Positions 18,403 to 28,714 of a DNA stretch of 32,009 bases are shown here, one piece after another (positions within the stretch are counted from its first letter, which is position 1; each line of letters begins with the position of its first letter). Under the pieces are notes generated by a model. It was not told where the DNA came from and searched no databases. It was given only the letters and a program-made list of their open reading frames with translations. This DNA is from Nemertoderma westbladi (taxonomy: Eukaryota > Xenacoelomorpha > Nemertodermatida > Nemertodermatidae), in contig JAUCBJ010007603.1 in NCBI GenBank assembly GCA_032718475.1, forward strand, positions 1-32,009, in the 5' to 3' direction. The translations under genes and the position numbers were made by a program.

Positions 18403-20228
18403 CTACTAGGATCGGCATGCTGCATTGCAGCTGCATTTTTAAGAATGCTGTGCCGGCTTATCGACAAAATCGCACCGCCACAACTCCCTATCACCCATGA
18501 CATTTGCTAGATCATCCGCATCTTCAAGGCCAGTGTCCTTTAAGATGCGTCTCAAGAAAGTCATGGGTTGTCCACCATGCTTATTCACTCCATGAGGCTG
18601 CCAAAGTACAAGATTATGCACTGGCTGGTCCTCACGGCGAAAGCAATGTCCTGCAAAGCGGAGCCGATTTTGTTCTAGTGTCAAGCTTGGGGGAACCAAT
18701 GAGACACCTCCAATGTTATATAGTGTCTGGTTGGAGATGTGTGCATTGTACTTGACACAATGTACCCGGCGTAGCATTCTTGTGAATGTGCCATCCAGAG
18801 ATTTGGTGTCCTCAGCAGTTAGAGCCCAGCATGGACTCCCGTAGAGGAGTACTGGAACTACTGCTGCTCTAAATAATCGGACCTTAAGTTTCCGATTAAT
18901 TCTAGGTGACTTCCAAATCCTGGAAAGCCTATTCAAGGCTGCCCATGCCTTTCCCTTACGTATTCGAAGGTCCTCACCTGACTTCCGGATCCATGATCCC
19001 AGGTAACAGAAGTCGTCCACATGCTCAAGCATACCATCCTTTGAGCTTATGCTCATCCGATCAGAGACTTGCTGAGGACTTTCAAAGTTAACTGTCAGAA
19101 TTTTGGTCTTTCTGGAGTTAATAAAAAGACCAACACTAGAAGCAGCATGTTCTAATGAGCTGAGGAGCCGCTGGGCTCCCTCTAATGATTCTGAGAGTAC
19201 TCCTAAGTCATCAGCAAAGTCTAGATCAGTTAGGTACTTGGCAGGATTTCCTCGACTTCTGGAGCCAGTAGGTGGAGTTATCATCACCCCATCATCATTA
19301 TGATGATCTAAGGACATGCGTAGAACATAGTCAACCACAATAATGAACAAGAATGGTGCAAGTGTGTCTCCTTGGAGGACGCCCCATAACACTTCAAATG
19401 GTTCTGTGTCACCGTCAACAGTAGACACAAATGTTGTTGAACCATCGTATACTGATCTGATTGCTGCAATAATTTCATCAGGAATCCCATATAATGAAAG
19501 TATGCTGAACATACGTGAGCGAGAGACTGAATCAAAGGCCTTGAAGAAGTCAACAAAGATAACAGCCAGATGCCTGTCTTTCTTTTTTGATAACTCTTCA
19601 ATTATCCTTCTAAGTGCCAAAATGGGCTCCATGGTCCCACGACCTTTACGGAACCCATTCTGATTTCCACGTAGCAGTCTCTCAATGGGATCCCTGATGC
19701 GATTTAATAGAATTCTATTGTATAGTTTTGCAGCAATCGAGATCAATGAGATTCCCCGAAAAGAACCATAGAGTGTTAGGTTGCCTTTCTTGGGAACTGG
19801 CACCAACTTATTTGTTTTCATTTCTTGTGGGACTCTTGTTGTACGGTACATGTCTACTATGATGGGATAGATGAGCTTTAAACACTCAGGTATTTTAAAG
19901 ACCTCAGGGGGAACACCATCTACTCCACTGGCACGATTGGTCTTAATGCTCTTTGCAGCAGCATTCACTTCTGCAAAGGAGATATCGCCAATGGGAATAT
20001 CTGGGAGTACAGACTCAGACACTTTTACTTCTATAAAGTTATCAGGCAATACCCTGTCATTATTGAGGAGCTTTTCAAAGTGGGCTTTCCAACCATTGAG
20101 GCGATCGGCTGGTGATTCAGCCTTAACCTTGGTGGTTGGTTGGCTTTTCCGCCCAGTAAGCAGATTGATCGATTTCCATGCCTGGGATGATTGCCTGCTG
20201 TCGTCAGCATCATTGATGGCATCAACCT
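18403..20228 (-). mobile_element. LINE-A copy 1, 5'-truncated non-LTR retrotransposon
   Basis: 1826 bp on the minus strand between 13-bp target duplications. The 5' end is cut inside ORF2, upstream of the RT domain, as usual for incomplete reverse transcription. The 3' UTR is only 36 bases after the stop. It includes the GCAGCTGCAATGCAGCATGC block and ends in a short TAG-type repeat (GATCCTAGTAG) rather than poly(A). Three further copies of the same family lie to the right in this window. Confidence 0.93.
18439..20228 (-). CDS. LINE-A ORF2 fragment: reverse transcriptase and C-terminal domain
   Basis: Open from the 5' truncation point (20228) to the stop at 18439-18441, about 596 codons; there is no true start because the endonuclease part is missing. 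The RT domain runs from the RASGVDGVP motif through the palm motif FVDFFKAFD (near 19540-19560), a GVLQGDTLAPFLF motif, and the catalytic box FADD (near 19210). A C-terminal region follows that is typical of metazoan LINEs, with YGSPCWAL, a MLRRV motif and LRFAGHCFRRED. The clade is not assigned. With no stop or shift, this copy is young, but it is incapable of autonomous movement because its 5' part is lost. Confidence 0.92.
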
Positions 20229-20241
20229 AACTTTTACGTCA
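20229..20241. repeat. Target-site duplication of LINE-A copy 1, right copy
   Basis: Exact copy of AACTTTTACGTCA at 18390-18402. It is followed within five bases by a long G-run. Confidence 0.85.
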
Positions 20242-20245
20242 ACTA

Positions 20246-20273
20246 GAGGGGGGAGGAGGGGGGGGGGGGGGGG
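20246..20273 (+). repeat. Poly(G) tract 1
   Basis: A run of 28 bases, all G except two A, directly after the right target duplication of LINE-A copy 1. Similar runs on the same strand occur at 20921-20975, 21326-21344, 21883-21901 and 24742-24766. Confidence 0.9.
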
Positions 20274-20470
20274 TGTAACGACAGGTATCTTATAACTTGA
20301 GACCTAATAAACCAGGAGAAAACACAGGTGTATCGTTTCTTAGGAATGTTATTGTGCAGCACAAAGACAGAAACCCGGCAAGGCAATAAACTCATTATGA
20401 CGAACAAAAATCAATTATAATGATAATAAAATGTATTAATGCTATAAAAAAAAAGGTATTTGTGAATCAG

Positions 20471-20517
20471 CGGCGCTCCAAAAAATTTGAATAAAATTCA
20501 AATTTTTCGGAGCGCCG
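20471..20517. repeat. Long hairpin with 22-bp arms
   Basis: Arms 20471-20492 and 20496-20517 are reverse complements with one mismatch (T/C), around a three-base AAA loop. The base of the stem is GC-rich (CGGCGCTCC/GGAGCGCCG) and the top is AT-rich. No gene lies near; it could be a tiny foldback element or a cruciform-forming site. Confidence 0.85.
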
Positions 20518-21325
20518 AACAGTTATATTTTAAATGATGCTCTTTACCCCTTTGTGAAATTGAAATTGCTAACCAATTTATCGGTAGGTTTTTCAATTTG
20601 CTATCTCCATCAATGGGGTTCTATCTCTGTTACATACAATTACACAAACTGGCGAACCAACTTAGTATAACTTAAATAGAAAAAAGTACCATAAATTTAA
20701 ATTTATGTATGATTTATTTTACCCTGGGGCAGCATTATTTGTCAATATTTTACATCCTAGAATATATATTATAATCAGTACTGTGAAATGCAAATAATTT
20801 AGATGGTGGTGGACACTGGGTGGTGGCATAAAATAAAATAATACATGTATAACATAGAGGAAGCACCATATTAAATACATTAATTATAAAGCCGCTAAAT
20901 ATTAATTACCAATGAGACAGGGGTGGGGTGAGAGGGGGCGGGGGGTGGGGGGGGGTGGTCTTGGGGGGTGCAGGGGCTAACTGGACGCAATCCTATCCCG
21001 GTCAATTTTAAATTATCAATTTAGGGAAAGGAGCAGGTTTCAGTGGCTTGTTATTCTTACCAGAACAATAAACGAAAGTCAATAGAACTTGTTGTTGCAG
21101 TTTTATATTTCGGAGAAATCAGCTGTTATTTGCACATCGGAAAGTGACGAATTTTGATTGCGTCCAGAGTAAGTCCCCCCTATCAGAAAGATTTACTCAA
21201 CAAAAAATAGTGTAAATAAATAAACAACTACAAGGATAAGAGGTCATGTGTAGGAAAGCTAATCAGACGATACCTTTACTAAAATATTGAGCTGCATTGA
21301 TCTGTACATTGTAATGTTGGGTGAT

Positions 21326-21344
21326 GGGGGGGGGGGGGGGGGGG
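21326..21344 (+). repeat. Poly(G) tract of 19
   Basis: Uninterrupted run of 19 G followed by TGTGAGGGG and further G clusters to about 21370; able to form G-quadruplexes. Confidence 0.9.
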
Positions 21345-21882
21345 TGTGAGGGGTAGGGGGTGTCTGGGTGGGTTGTTAGTATTAGGGTGCACAATATCGA
21401 CGCACGCGCAGGAATGTGTTGATGTTTAATAGCACCGCATTACCGCGTTAGAAAGAATCCCCAATTGGAATAAATAAATAAATTAAACGCGTTTCGTTAT
21501 GTTCCTCGACTTATATTATTCTCTCCACCACGGACGAGTTATTAGCTGCTAGACAGGTAGACCTAGTCCCCCACAACGGTCATACCTTATCAGAATAGCG
21601 GTTGTACTGCAGCGGTATTTCCCTCTGTTCTCTAACCCACTGCAAGCGCATTGGAGGGGCCGGTATGTTTTAATAACTTCTGGTACAACGGGATGCAGTA
21701 TTACAGCGCAAAGTGAGATTTAATCTGTTCAGAATATTCTGGACGCTAAATTCATATCATTCTCGATAAGTCGGGACTTTACAAAACTCGTGGATAAAAC
21801 CGCGTGTAGCAGAGAGCAGATAAATTGGGTTGAATAGGAAAAACAGAATATATGGAACTGTAAGTGGAACTGCGGCGATGGT

Positions 21883-21901
21883 GGGGGGGGGGGGGGGGGG
21901 G
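21883..21901 (+). repeat. Poly(G) tract of 19
   Basis: Uninterrupted run of 19 G preceded by GATGGT. Same strand and same length as the run at 21326. Confidence 0.9.
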
Positions 21902-22908
21902 TTATGCTGAATAGTCAGCCTGTCCGCGATAAGTTCGGCTGCCCTTTTTAGTGGGTTCCAGTTACAAATGAAATACACATTGCAGTTACTAAAATAAACT
22001 AGTGGCGCATATTATTGTACATTTACAACAACAATTATATAAATGCAATATGCCTGATGCCTATTAATGTACTTTGTACCGCCAATTCTGTAATTCAATG
22101 CAAAGCCGCGTTTACTGTACAGCAGCACGTAATATATTTGATACTTATTGTTATTTTATTCGTAATTAAATGTAATCAGTCAGTGTCAGTTCTCCGAGAT
22201 TACTAACTAAAACTAAGTACTTAATTTAGTAGCATTAGCATTCGTTCAGCTTGCAGGGTAGGTCATTTATTAAATTTAATAAATTAATAGACTATATTCT
22301 GGAACATATTATTTGTTTGAAGATTATTAATAACGAGATTAAGTCAATTTACTAGTCGTAGCTACTCATTAAATAATAAAATACCCCGGTATAGTATTTA
22401 TTACAGTACAAACTTGAGTGATTGAAGAGCAATAATCACCATTTACATAGGTAAAAAATGAAATAAAATATTATAAAAGAATACAATAGATTTGGTAGTG
22501 TGCTGTGGTGTACACAACAATAGGTGAACCCGATATCTTGCTAAAATTTCAAATTATATCTTAAAATATAATTTCATAAGTGTTTTAACAGTTTGATTTA
22601 CCAACACCAAACATTGAACCCAATATTATAGTGTCATTTACCAAGTAGAAATTAGAAAGTAAAATAATATCGAAACACTGTTTGTTTCATGAGTTTGATC
22701 TCTTTGTCAGCAGGCAGATAAGATAAACAATCTGCAATATAAATAATTATGGTTAATCAATAACTAGTTTTATAAGTTAATATATATTAATACTGTAATT
22801 TATATTCTAATTTAAAATTTGCATATTCTGAGGATGGTTCTAGAATATAATAACAATGAAAGAATAATTTAATTTTTACCCGTAGAAAACAATAGGATTT
22901 TCTATAAA

Positions 22909-23091
22909 GGCCATGGTACTGTACACCACATGGGCGGCGAGCGGCAGCAGCCACTTTTGGTATGATACACCACAAGAGTGGCGAGCGGTGTATTTGTGGT
23001 GTATCACCCATAGAAAATAATGTGTTCTATTTTTAAAAAGTGGCCGCTCGCTGCTGCCGCTCGCTGCTCCCGCTCGTGGTGTATCATGGCC
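22909..23091. repeat. GC-rich foldback element
   Basis: 183 bp with outer ends GGCCATG...CATGGCC. The left part carries GGCGGCGAGCGGCAGCAGC plus CACTTTT, and the right part the reverse complement of a longer version, AAAAAGTGGCCGCTCGCTGC and on. An inner pair, TGATACACCACAA and TTGTGGTGTATCA, is a perfect 13-bp inverted repeat. The whole can fold into a long hairpin. It starts 42 bases beyond the stop codon of the fibrinogen-domain gene, so it may be in its 3' UTR. No clear target duplication. Confidence 0.75.
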
Positions 23092-23133
23092 TTAAATGTT
23101 ACTTTTTATATTTGTATATATTAACTAACACTT

Positions 23134-24647
23134 TTAAACTCTTATTTTCATTTGTATGTGATCTGCTGCCTGAAACACTGTGTAGGTTTTCCAGATCATG
23201 ACAGCTAGATTGTTTTCTCCATTGACATCTTGATCAAATACTGAATCATCATCTACAGTGGTACATTTTCCATACCACCAACCCATTTTCCTTTCAGAAG
23301 CGCAGCTCAAGTTTCCGTCTTTGTCGTTGTCAGTATCTTTAGTGGAAAATATCACACCACTGGGTATCACATTGTAATTAATTTCAGGAGAATGTTGAGG
23401 TCCTTCTATTTCTAACCGATATCCAGTGGCGGCGGAGTCAACACTGAAATAAGAATATTCCACATAATGATTTACATCATCGATCTTCACATCAATCCTC
23501 ATTCGAACTCCGTCTTTAGTTAGTCGGTGGATATTCTCTAGTCCCAACCAAAAACTGCCCATAATATCCCCGAATCCGTGTCTGTAGTCTAACATATACT
23601 GATCGAAATTAGGGGAGTTCATTGATATTCTATTGAATATGACCAACCACGACAGACCAGCTGGTTCCTTGTCACAGAGGACCATGTTATTGAGACCGAA
23701 TTCTTTATTAGGATACGGTCCGGTACGTCCTATTCTGTTACAAATGAGATATTGATCGGCAGAGCATTCATTGTTCTCCCCATATAAATCTCTATGTTTT
23801 TGAAGATTACCATCAATTATCCTATCCATAATTCTCATTGAACTTTCGAATAAAGCTGTAAACTGGAAAATACATATAAACTATTTAAGTCACAGTTACT
23901 TATTATTTACTGCAGATACTCATGAGTTGATAGTGCTGTATTATTTACTGCAGATACTCATGAGTTGATAGTGCTGTATTATTTACTGCACATACTCATG
24001 AGTTGATAGTGCTGTATTATTTACTGCACATACTCATGAGTTGATAGTGCTGTATTATTTACTGCAGATACTCATGAGTTGATAGTGCTGTATTATTTAC
24101 TGCAGATACTCATGAGTTGATAGTGCTGTATTATTTACTGCAGATACTCATGAGTTGATAGTGCTGTATTATTTACTGCATATACTCATGAGTTGATAGT
24201 GCTGTATTATTTACTGCAGATACTCATGAGTTGATAGTGTTGTATTATTTACTGCACATACTCATGAGTTGATAGTGCTGTATTATTTACTGCACATACT
24301 CATGAGTTGATAGTGCTGTAATATTTACTGCACATACTCATGAGTTGATAGTGCTGTATTATTTACTGCACATACTCATGAGTTGATAGTGCTGTATTAT
24401 TTACTGCACATACTCATGAGTTGATAGTGCTGTATTATTTATGGATAAAAATTGATTAATAGCGTTAATTGCTGGCTACAGGCTAATCATATCCCTTGTT
24501 CCTATCCCAACTGGTCCTTGAAAATATTTCTAGAATCCTACTGACCTGTGTTATCATTTCTTCCTTGAAATATTGTGTTCCTTGGACGCTCTGAGACGTC
24601 CAACCGACTGCGGCAAGCACAACAATTATCCAGTTAAACTGCATCAT
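23134..24647 (-). CDS. Secreted fibrinogen-related domain (FReD) protein, two coding exons
   Basis: Exon 1 (24647-24546) encodes 34 residues: a signal peptide with a hydrophobic core (WIIVVLAAVGW) and probable cleavage after Gly23. It ends CAG before a GTCAGT donor. The intron (24545-23863) ends TTTTCCAG, and exon 2 (23862-23134) continues in phase 0 to a stop at 23134-23136, giving 276 residues. Exon 2 is a fibrinogen C-terminal globe: Trp106 in a WLVIFNR motif, GFGDIMGSFWLGLENIH at ~131-147, an FSTKDTDND calcium-site motif around 207-214, and the closing Cys221/Cys234 pair spanning GWWYGKC. The usual NLNG after the last Cys is replaced by an acidic stretch. No collagen region is present, unlike ficolins. 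FReD proteins are extracellular lectins, often in innate recognition; that role is inferred here. An acceptor-like TTTCAG 4 bases before the ATG suggests a further 5' UTR exon. Confidence 0.87.
23901..24432. repeat. Minisatellite, 14 copies of a 38-bp unit, inside the FReD intron
   Basis: Exactly 14 units of 38 bp (532 bp), each TATTATTTACTGCA(G/C/T)ATACT followed by CATGAGTTGATAGTGCTG. Variation is almost confined to one base (GATACT, CATACT, TATACT), with rare others. Each unit contains the 10-bp palindrome ACTCATGAGT. The array fills most of the 683-bp intron and keeps clear of both splice sites. Confidence 0.97.
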
Positions 24648-24741
24648 GTTCCTGAAATGATAATTAATATTTGATAATTAGGGAAGAAAAACCCACATCA
24701 GTTACCCTTCGGAAAAATCAACAAGGAATCTTACACTAGAC

Positions 24742-24766
24742 GGGGGGAGGGGGGGGGGGGGGGGGG
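24742..24766 (+). repeat. Poly(G) tract upstream of the FReD gene
   Basis: 25 bases, all G but one A, then TGTAG. It lies about 100 bp before the FReD start codon (upstream on the minus strand it reads as poly-C), so it may fall in the promoter or first intron of that gene. Confidence 0.85.
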
Positions 24767-24828
24767 TGTAGAAGGAGGAGTTCGACAGATGAGTGAGAAG
24801 AAATAATTCGCTGCCATAAATTATTTGA

Positions 24829-25610
24829 TGTTAACGACATACTGACTAACAGGGGGTTGGTATGTATATATTAAATTAAATTAAAGGAAGAACAGGAGTC
24901 TTACACCCCCAATAAAAAATATAGAATCAGGACATTTAGCCCAAAATCAGTATGTCAGTATGTCGTTAACATCAATTATCATCTTATGAAAGTGGAGCAG
25001 AATTCCGACATTACTGCAAATCATAAAATCTTATTTAAATTTTGTACTGTGTGTGTGCCCTAGCATTCCACCAGTTTCCCATTGGTAACATATTTACTTA
25101 CCATAGGCCTATAGGGTTCCTGTGTTCTGTGGTCTGACTTCTGTTTTGGGCTAGGTGGTAACAGAGTTGATGGTGCGATTATTTTAGGTCATTGGTGCAT
25201 TATAGATAGGCTTGGCTAATTCCCTGTCCAGCTGACGAGGTGTCGAGGATTAGCGCGTACTGGTCCAAGACACCGAAACGCAACCATATTTTTCACAAAT
25301 TAATTATTTTTGCCTCAGTCATACCCCTTTCACGGCGACAAAATTGTCATATATTTTCTTATAGAATATAGGCTTAGCTATTGTGCAGTTTATTAACGGT
25401 ATCATTTAGTGTATGGCGGGTAGGCTTAGGGTTAGGGTTGCGACACATACCTGTATGTTTAGCATGTATTTATATTTGTTTGTGTTTGTGTGTTTGTTGT
25501 TCTTTCGATGACCCTAGGGGTCGAGAAATATTTTGGGCTAAATGTCCTGATTCTATATTTTTTATTGGGGGTGTAAGACTCCTGTTCTTCCTTTAATTTA
25601 ATTTAATATA
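24829..25610. mobile_element. Foldback insertion with perfect 83-bp inverted repeats
   Basis: Segment flanked by exact 12-bp direct repeats TAAATTATTTGA (24817-24828 and 25611-25622), a likely target duplication. Inside, 24865-24947 and 25530-25612 are perfect reverse complements over 83 bp, separated by 582 bp. A second perfect 21-bp inverted pair (24826-24846 and 24954-24974) brackets the left 83-bp arm. The inner spacer has only a 71-codon frame and no recognised protein. Perfect arms suggest a recent event; the class of element is unknown. Confidence 0.7.
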
Positions 25611-25622
25611 TAAATTATTTGA

Positions 25623-26035
25623 GCCGGTGAATAGTTGTGTATACCCAAGGGCGGACCAGCCATAAAGTATTACCATTGGTAATTCATAATACCAATTTGC
25701 TGAAATGCATTTTGCGCGTAAGGAAGATTCAACTGTCTGACAAAACGTTCCACTAAAACCATTACATGCCGGATGATATGCTGTTGTTCTGAGACGTTTG
25801 CAACCTAATAATCATCAATCTGATCAGAATACCACAATAATAATACTATATATTCGACTGTAGGCCTATCTCTACTCTGCTGTAATAAGTAATACTGTAT
25901 ATGTAATAATACTGTATACCCTCAACACGCACAGATCACGAATAACCTAGAACAATAAAGAACAAACTGGACGTTACATGAGTGTTCGAAAGGTGATGGC
26001 CAATTTACTAAATGATACTGTATGTTGTCAGAATA
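25623..26035. other. Spacer without a recognisable feature
   Basis: AT-rich sequence between the foldback insertion and LINE-A copy 2. No frame, repeat or signal stands out. Confidence 0.6.
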
Positions 26036-26510
26036 CATCGGAAACTCAAGGTCTGATTACTTAGAGCAGCAGTAGTTCCAGTACTCAACTATGGGAGTCC
26101 ATAGAACAGACTGCTAATGACACAAAATCTCTGGATAGCACATTCACAAGAATGCTACGTCGGGTTCACTGTGTCAAGTACAATGCGCATATCTCGAACC
26201 AGACACTATATAACATTGGAGGTGACTCATTGGTTCCCACAAGCTTGGGAGTTGAACAAAACCGCCTCCGCTTTGCAAGACATTGTTTTCGCCGTGAGGA
26301 CCAGCCAGTGCATAATCTTGAGCTTTGGGAGCCCCATGGAGTGAATAAGAATGGTGGACAGCCCATGACTTTCTCGAGACCTATCTTGAAGGACACTGGC
26401 CACGGATAATCTAGCGAAAGTCATGGGGGGGGGTTAGGGAGTTAACGGTGCAATTTTGTCGATAAGCCAGCACAGCATTCTTAATGCACGCTGCATTGGG
26501 CATGCCGATT
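26036..26510 (+). mobile_element. LINE-A copy 2, severely 5'-truncated and decayed
   Basis: Starts at ATCGGAAACTCAAGGTC, matching the C-terminal part of LINE-A ORF2, and ends in the tail block GCTGCATTGGGCATGCCGAT. The ORF2 C-terminus is readable as 26152-26409 but has shifts upstream, a deletion near 26400 and a G-run near 26426. It is the most diverged of the four copies and lies on the opposite strand to copy 1. Confidence 0.88.
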
Positions 26511-27410
26511 GTAGATTGATTGGTGGTATACACTAAATTTGTCGATGTACTTCGACAATTTACAGAAATTTATATATATCTGAGAAGTGAATTCAATTTC
26601 TCGCAATATTGCTGAAAGTAATTGTTAGACCTCCCATTACATACAGAATCCAATTTATGCGTAATAAAGCCGAAAGCAGAGATTTTCTCTCACAGTTTCT
26701 TTATTAATTTCTGAATTACTAAATAAATAAATATTATAAGTAAATATAACAAAATAAATGCACTAAATTTCTTTTCTAGGGAGGAGCGGTAATAATAGCA
26801 GTTTATTTTGCGCTATTGCAGAAACTTATAACTGCATATTATACACGAATCATATTGAACGGTCATAAGTAGTAAGTACAAAATACATAAATAAACGAAT
26901 AAAAACACTGTAATATTGAACAGTGCAATAAAGTAGTTACCTCCACTTATTTCTCTTTTATTTCATTTAATATTTACGAATTCAAAGATTCTGTTGACAA
27001 ACAAATTTAAATATTTCCACAAAAAGCAGCAGATAGGTGTGAGTGAGTACGTTAGGTAGACAGTGTGTATGTATATAGGTATGCTGAATTGCGGTTTACG
27101 AAAAACGACAATAAGACAAGTACAGTAAGTGTGAGTGTGTTGAACAAACTATAACTAAATGTGCTGTATAACTGTAGGTATCGTCATCACGTGCCAGGTG
27201 TCTGAGTTATTTATTAATAATCGTAAATTATTATCCGCGTCTGCAATATCTGCGCAATTCTATGAGGCAAGAAACTAATAGAGTAACGACGAGTGCTTAC
27301 CGATATATTGGTATATACAGTACTTCTGTAATAATATTAACTGCATTTTTATGCAATAAATTAAATTGTGTGGAGCTAGCCATTTCACTTGCAGTGAGTG
27401 TGGGGCGAGC
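26511..27410. other. AT-rich stretch without a gene
   Basis: No ORF, no RNA gene and no clear repeat seen between LINE-A copy 2 and the TIR element; scattered GTGTGAGTG-type short repeats only. Confidence 0.6.
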
Positions 27411-27896
27411 CACGAAGTTGGCGGAGCCTTAGCGAATTGACACTGTTAGGGGGTGGGTCAATTTATGCAAATAGTTGTCGTCGTCGTCGTCGTCGTCGTT
27501 GTCGTCGTCGTCGTTGTCGTCGTCGTCGTTGTCGTCGTCGTTACGATTTTGACATGCTAATAACTTTGTCGGATTTAAAGCTGCCAAGTTGAAAATTTGT
27601 AGGTATCAATATGAGCAAAAGTTGAGATTTTTGAGAGACTTTCAGACACCATCAGTGCAATGGTCTCCCGCTAGAGGGCCACATGTCTAAACATTAAATG
27701 CCCTCCCATTTCTTTGCTTTTAATCCGTTTAAGCTGAAACTTGGCAGATATGTATTAGACCATTAGCTGTGACTTTCAAGGGAGGCGAATCCATCTGCAG
27801 TTCTCCAGTCTGCCGCTAGAGGGCCAACGTGACTATTTGCATAAATTGACCTACCCCCTAACAGTGTCAATTCGCTAAGGCTCTGCCAACTTCGTG
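27411..27896. mobile_element. Non-autonomous element with 65-bp terminal inverted repeats
   Basis: 27411-27475 and 27832-27896 are reverse complements over 65 bp with two mismatches (G/A each), starting CACGAAGTTGGC and ending CAAATAGT. The 356-bp interior has a (GTC)n tract next to the left arm and a repeated CCGCTAGAGGGCCA (27668 and 27813). No transposase frame is present, so it would be a MITE or foldback needing a helper. No exact target duplication was identified. Confidence 0.82.
27474..27542 (+). repeat. (GTC)n microsatellite
   Basis: About 23 GTC triplets with regularly spaced GTT interruptions, directly following the left terminal repeat of the TIR element. It reads as poly-Arg in one frame, which is not evidence of a gene. 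Confidence 0.95.
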
Positions 27897-28714
27897 CTGC
27901 GCGAAGTCCCCACTTCGTGTTTTTATGTCTTTAAATAGTGGAGTCCATATGATGCATGGCTAAAGGAACCAAATGTTTACACCAGATCTTATATTGACAC
28001 ACCCCCCTATTTTGGAAATTGGCAAATTTCCGAATTTAATAGAGATTTCAAATAAGCAAGCAGTTTTCTCATATCTTTTCTCAAACTCAAGTTATTACTC
28101 AAAACGTAAGAGCTAGTCTGATTTTTGACAAGACTCTCTTGTCTAATCTCTTCATGAGGCTTCTGCACTTATATTCCAAATTTCGACAAATTTAAACAAA
28201 TATTGGTGGAGAATTGGTGGCGCAAAAAGCTACTTTTGGCCAAATTACAGATCCATTTTGGTGCCAATTTTAAAAATATTTTGTTTGACAATTCTTAAAC
28301 AGTCCAGACGATGTTTATATTCACATTGCAAACAATACGATGAATGACAATATAACGACACCAGTATGTTTGATAATAAATCCCTTCACCCTAAATGTAC
28401 AGAGAAAGAATGAAACTACTGTTCGTGAATGTGAGGGCTACAGGACAGGTATGGGTTCGGAGAGTCAAAGAGGCCGCCTGGAGAGGGTCCCACCGTCGCT
28501 AGGATGGACGCGGAGTTACACACGAGCATTGCTATCCCAATTCGCTGTAAAAGAAACCAGTGCATGCGGGGTTCATGGGTAACTCCATAGAGACTGGAAC
28601 CAATCTCTTGGAGGAGGTTGGAAGTTTCCGGTCCGGGGCGACCCAAGGTCGCAAAGGCCACAGGGTGGAAGATGTGGGGCGAGCGACGAAAGTAAGCGAG
28701 CTTAGGTCCAACTT
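27897..28714. other. Non-coding spacer plus an unassigned GC-richer block
   Basis: 27897-28400 is AT-rich with nothing recognisable. 28430-28714 is more GC-rich (GGGGCGACCCAAGGTCGC and similar) and has 80-codon frames on both strands that resemble no family I know. It joins LINE-A copy 3 directly and might be part of another repeat. Confidence 0.4.

Larger units (their letters stand above)
20518..22908. other. Intergenic stretch without a recognisable gene
   Basis: AT-rich sequence with four notable interruptions: a G-rich block (20921-20975) and two 19-base G homopolymers (21326-21344, 21883-21901), all on the plus strand, and an AT-rich stretch towards 22800. The 73-codon minus frame at 21757-21978 exists only because one G-run reads as poly-Pro. 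I see no exon, RNA gene or element boundary here. Confidence 0.7.

Noticed and set aside
18504-19663. Plus-strand frames of 61-106 codons across LINE-A copy 1
   Set aside because: Antisense shadows of the long RT frame.
21757-21978. 73-codon minus frame with a poly-Pro run
   Set aside because: The poly-Pro is the complement of a poly(G) tract; no other coding sign.
23901-24432. Regular repeats resembling a CRISPR array
   Set aside because: Units are contiguous with no unique spacers, and the context is an animal intron; it is a minisatellite.
25424-25440. TTAGGGTTAGGG-like interstitial telomere repeat
   Set aside because: Only about two units; expected by chance or as a trivial remnant.
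28430-28714. Possible conserved gene fragment in a GC-richer block
   Set aside because: Open frames on both strands are short and match no known domain; kept only as an unassigned block.
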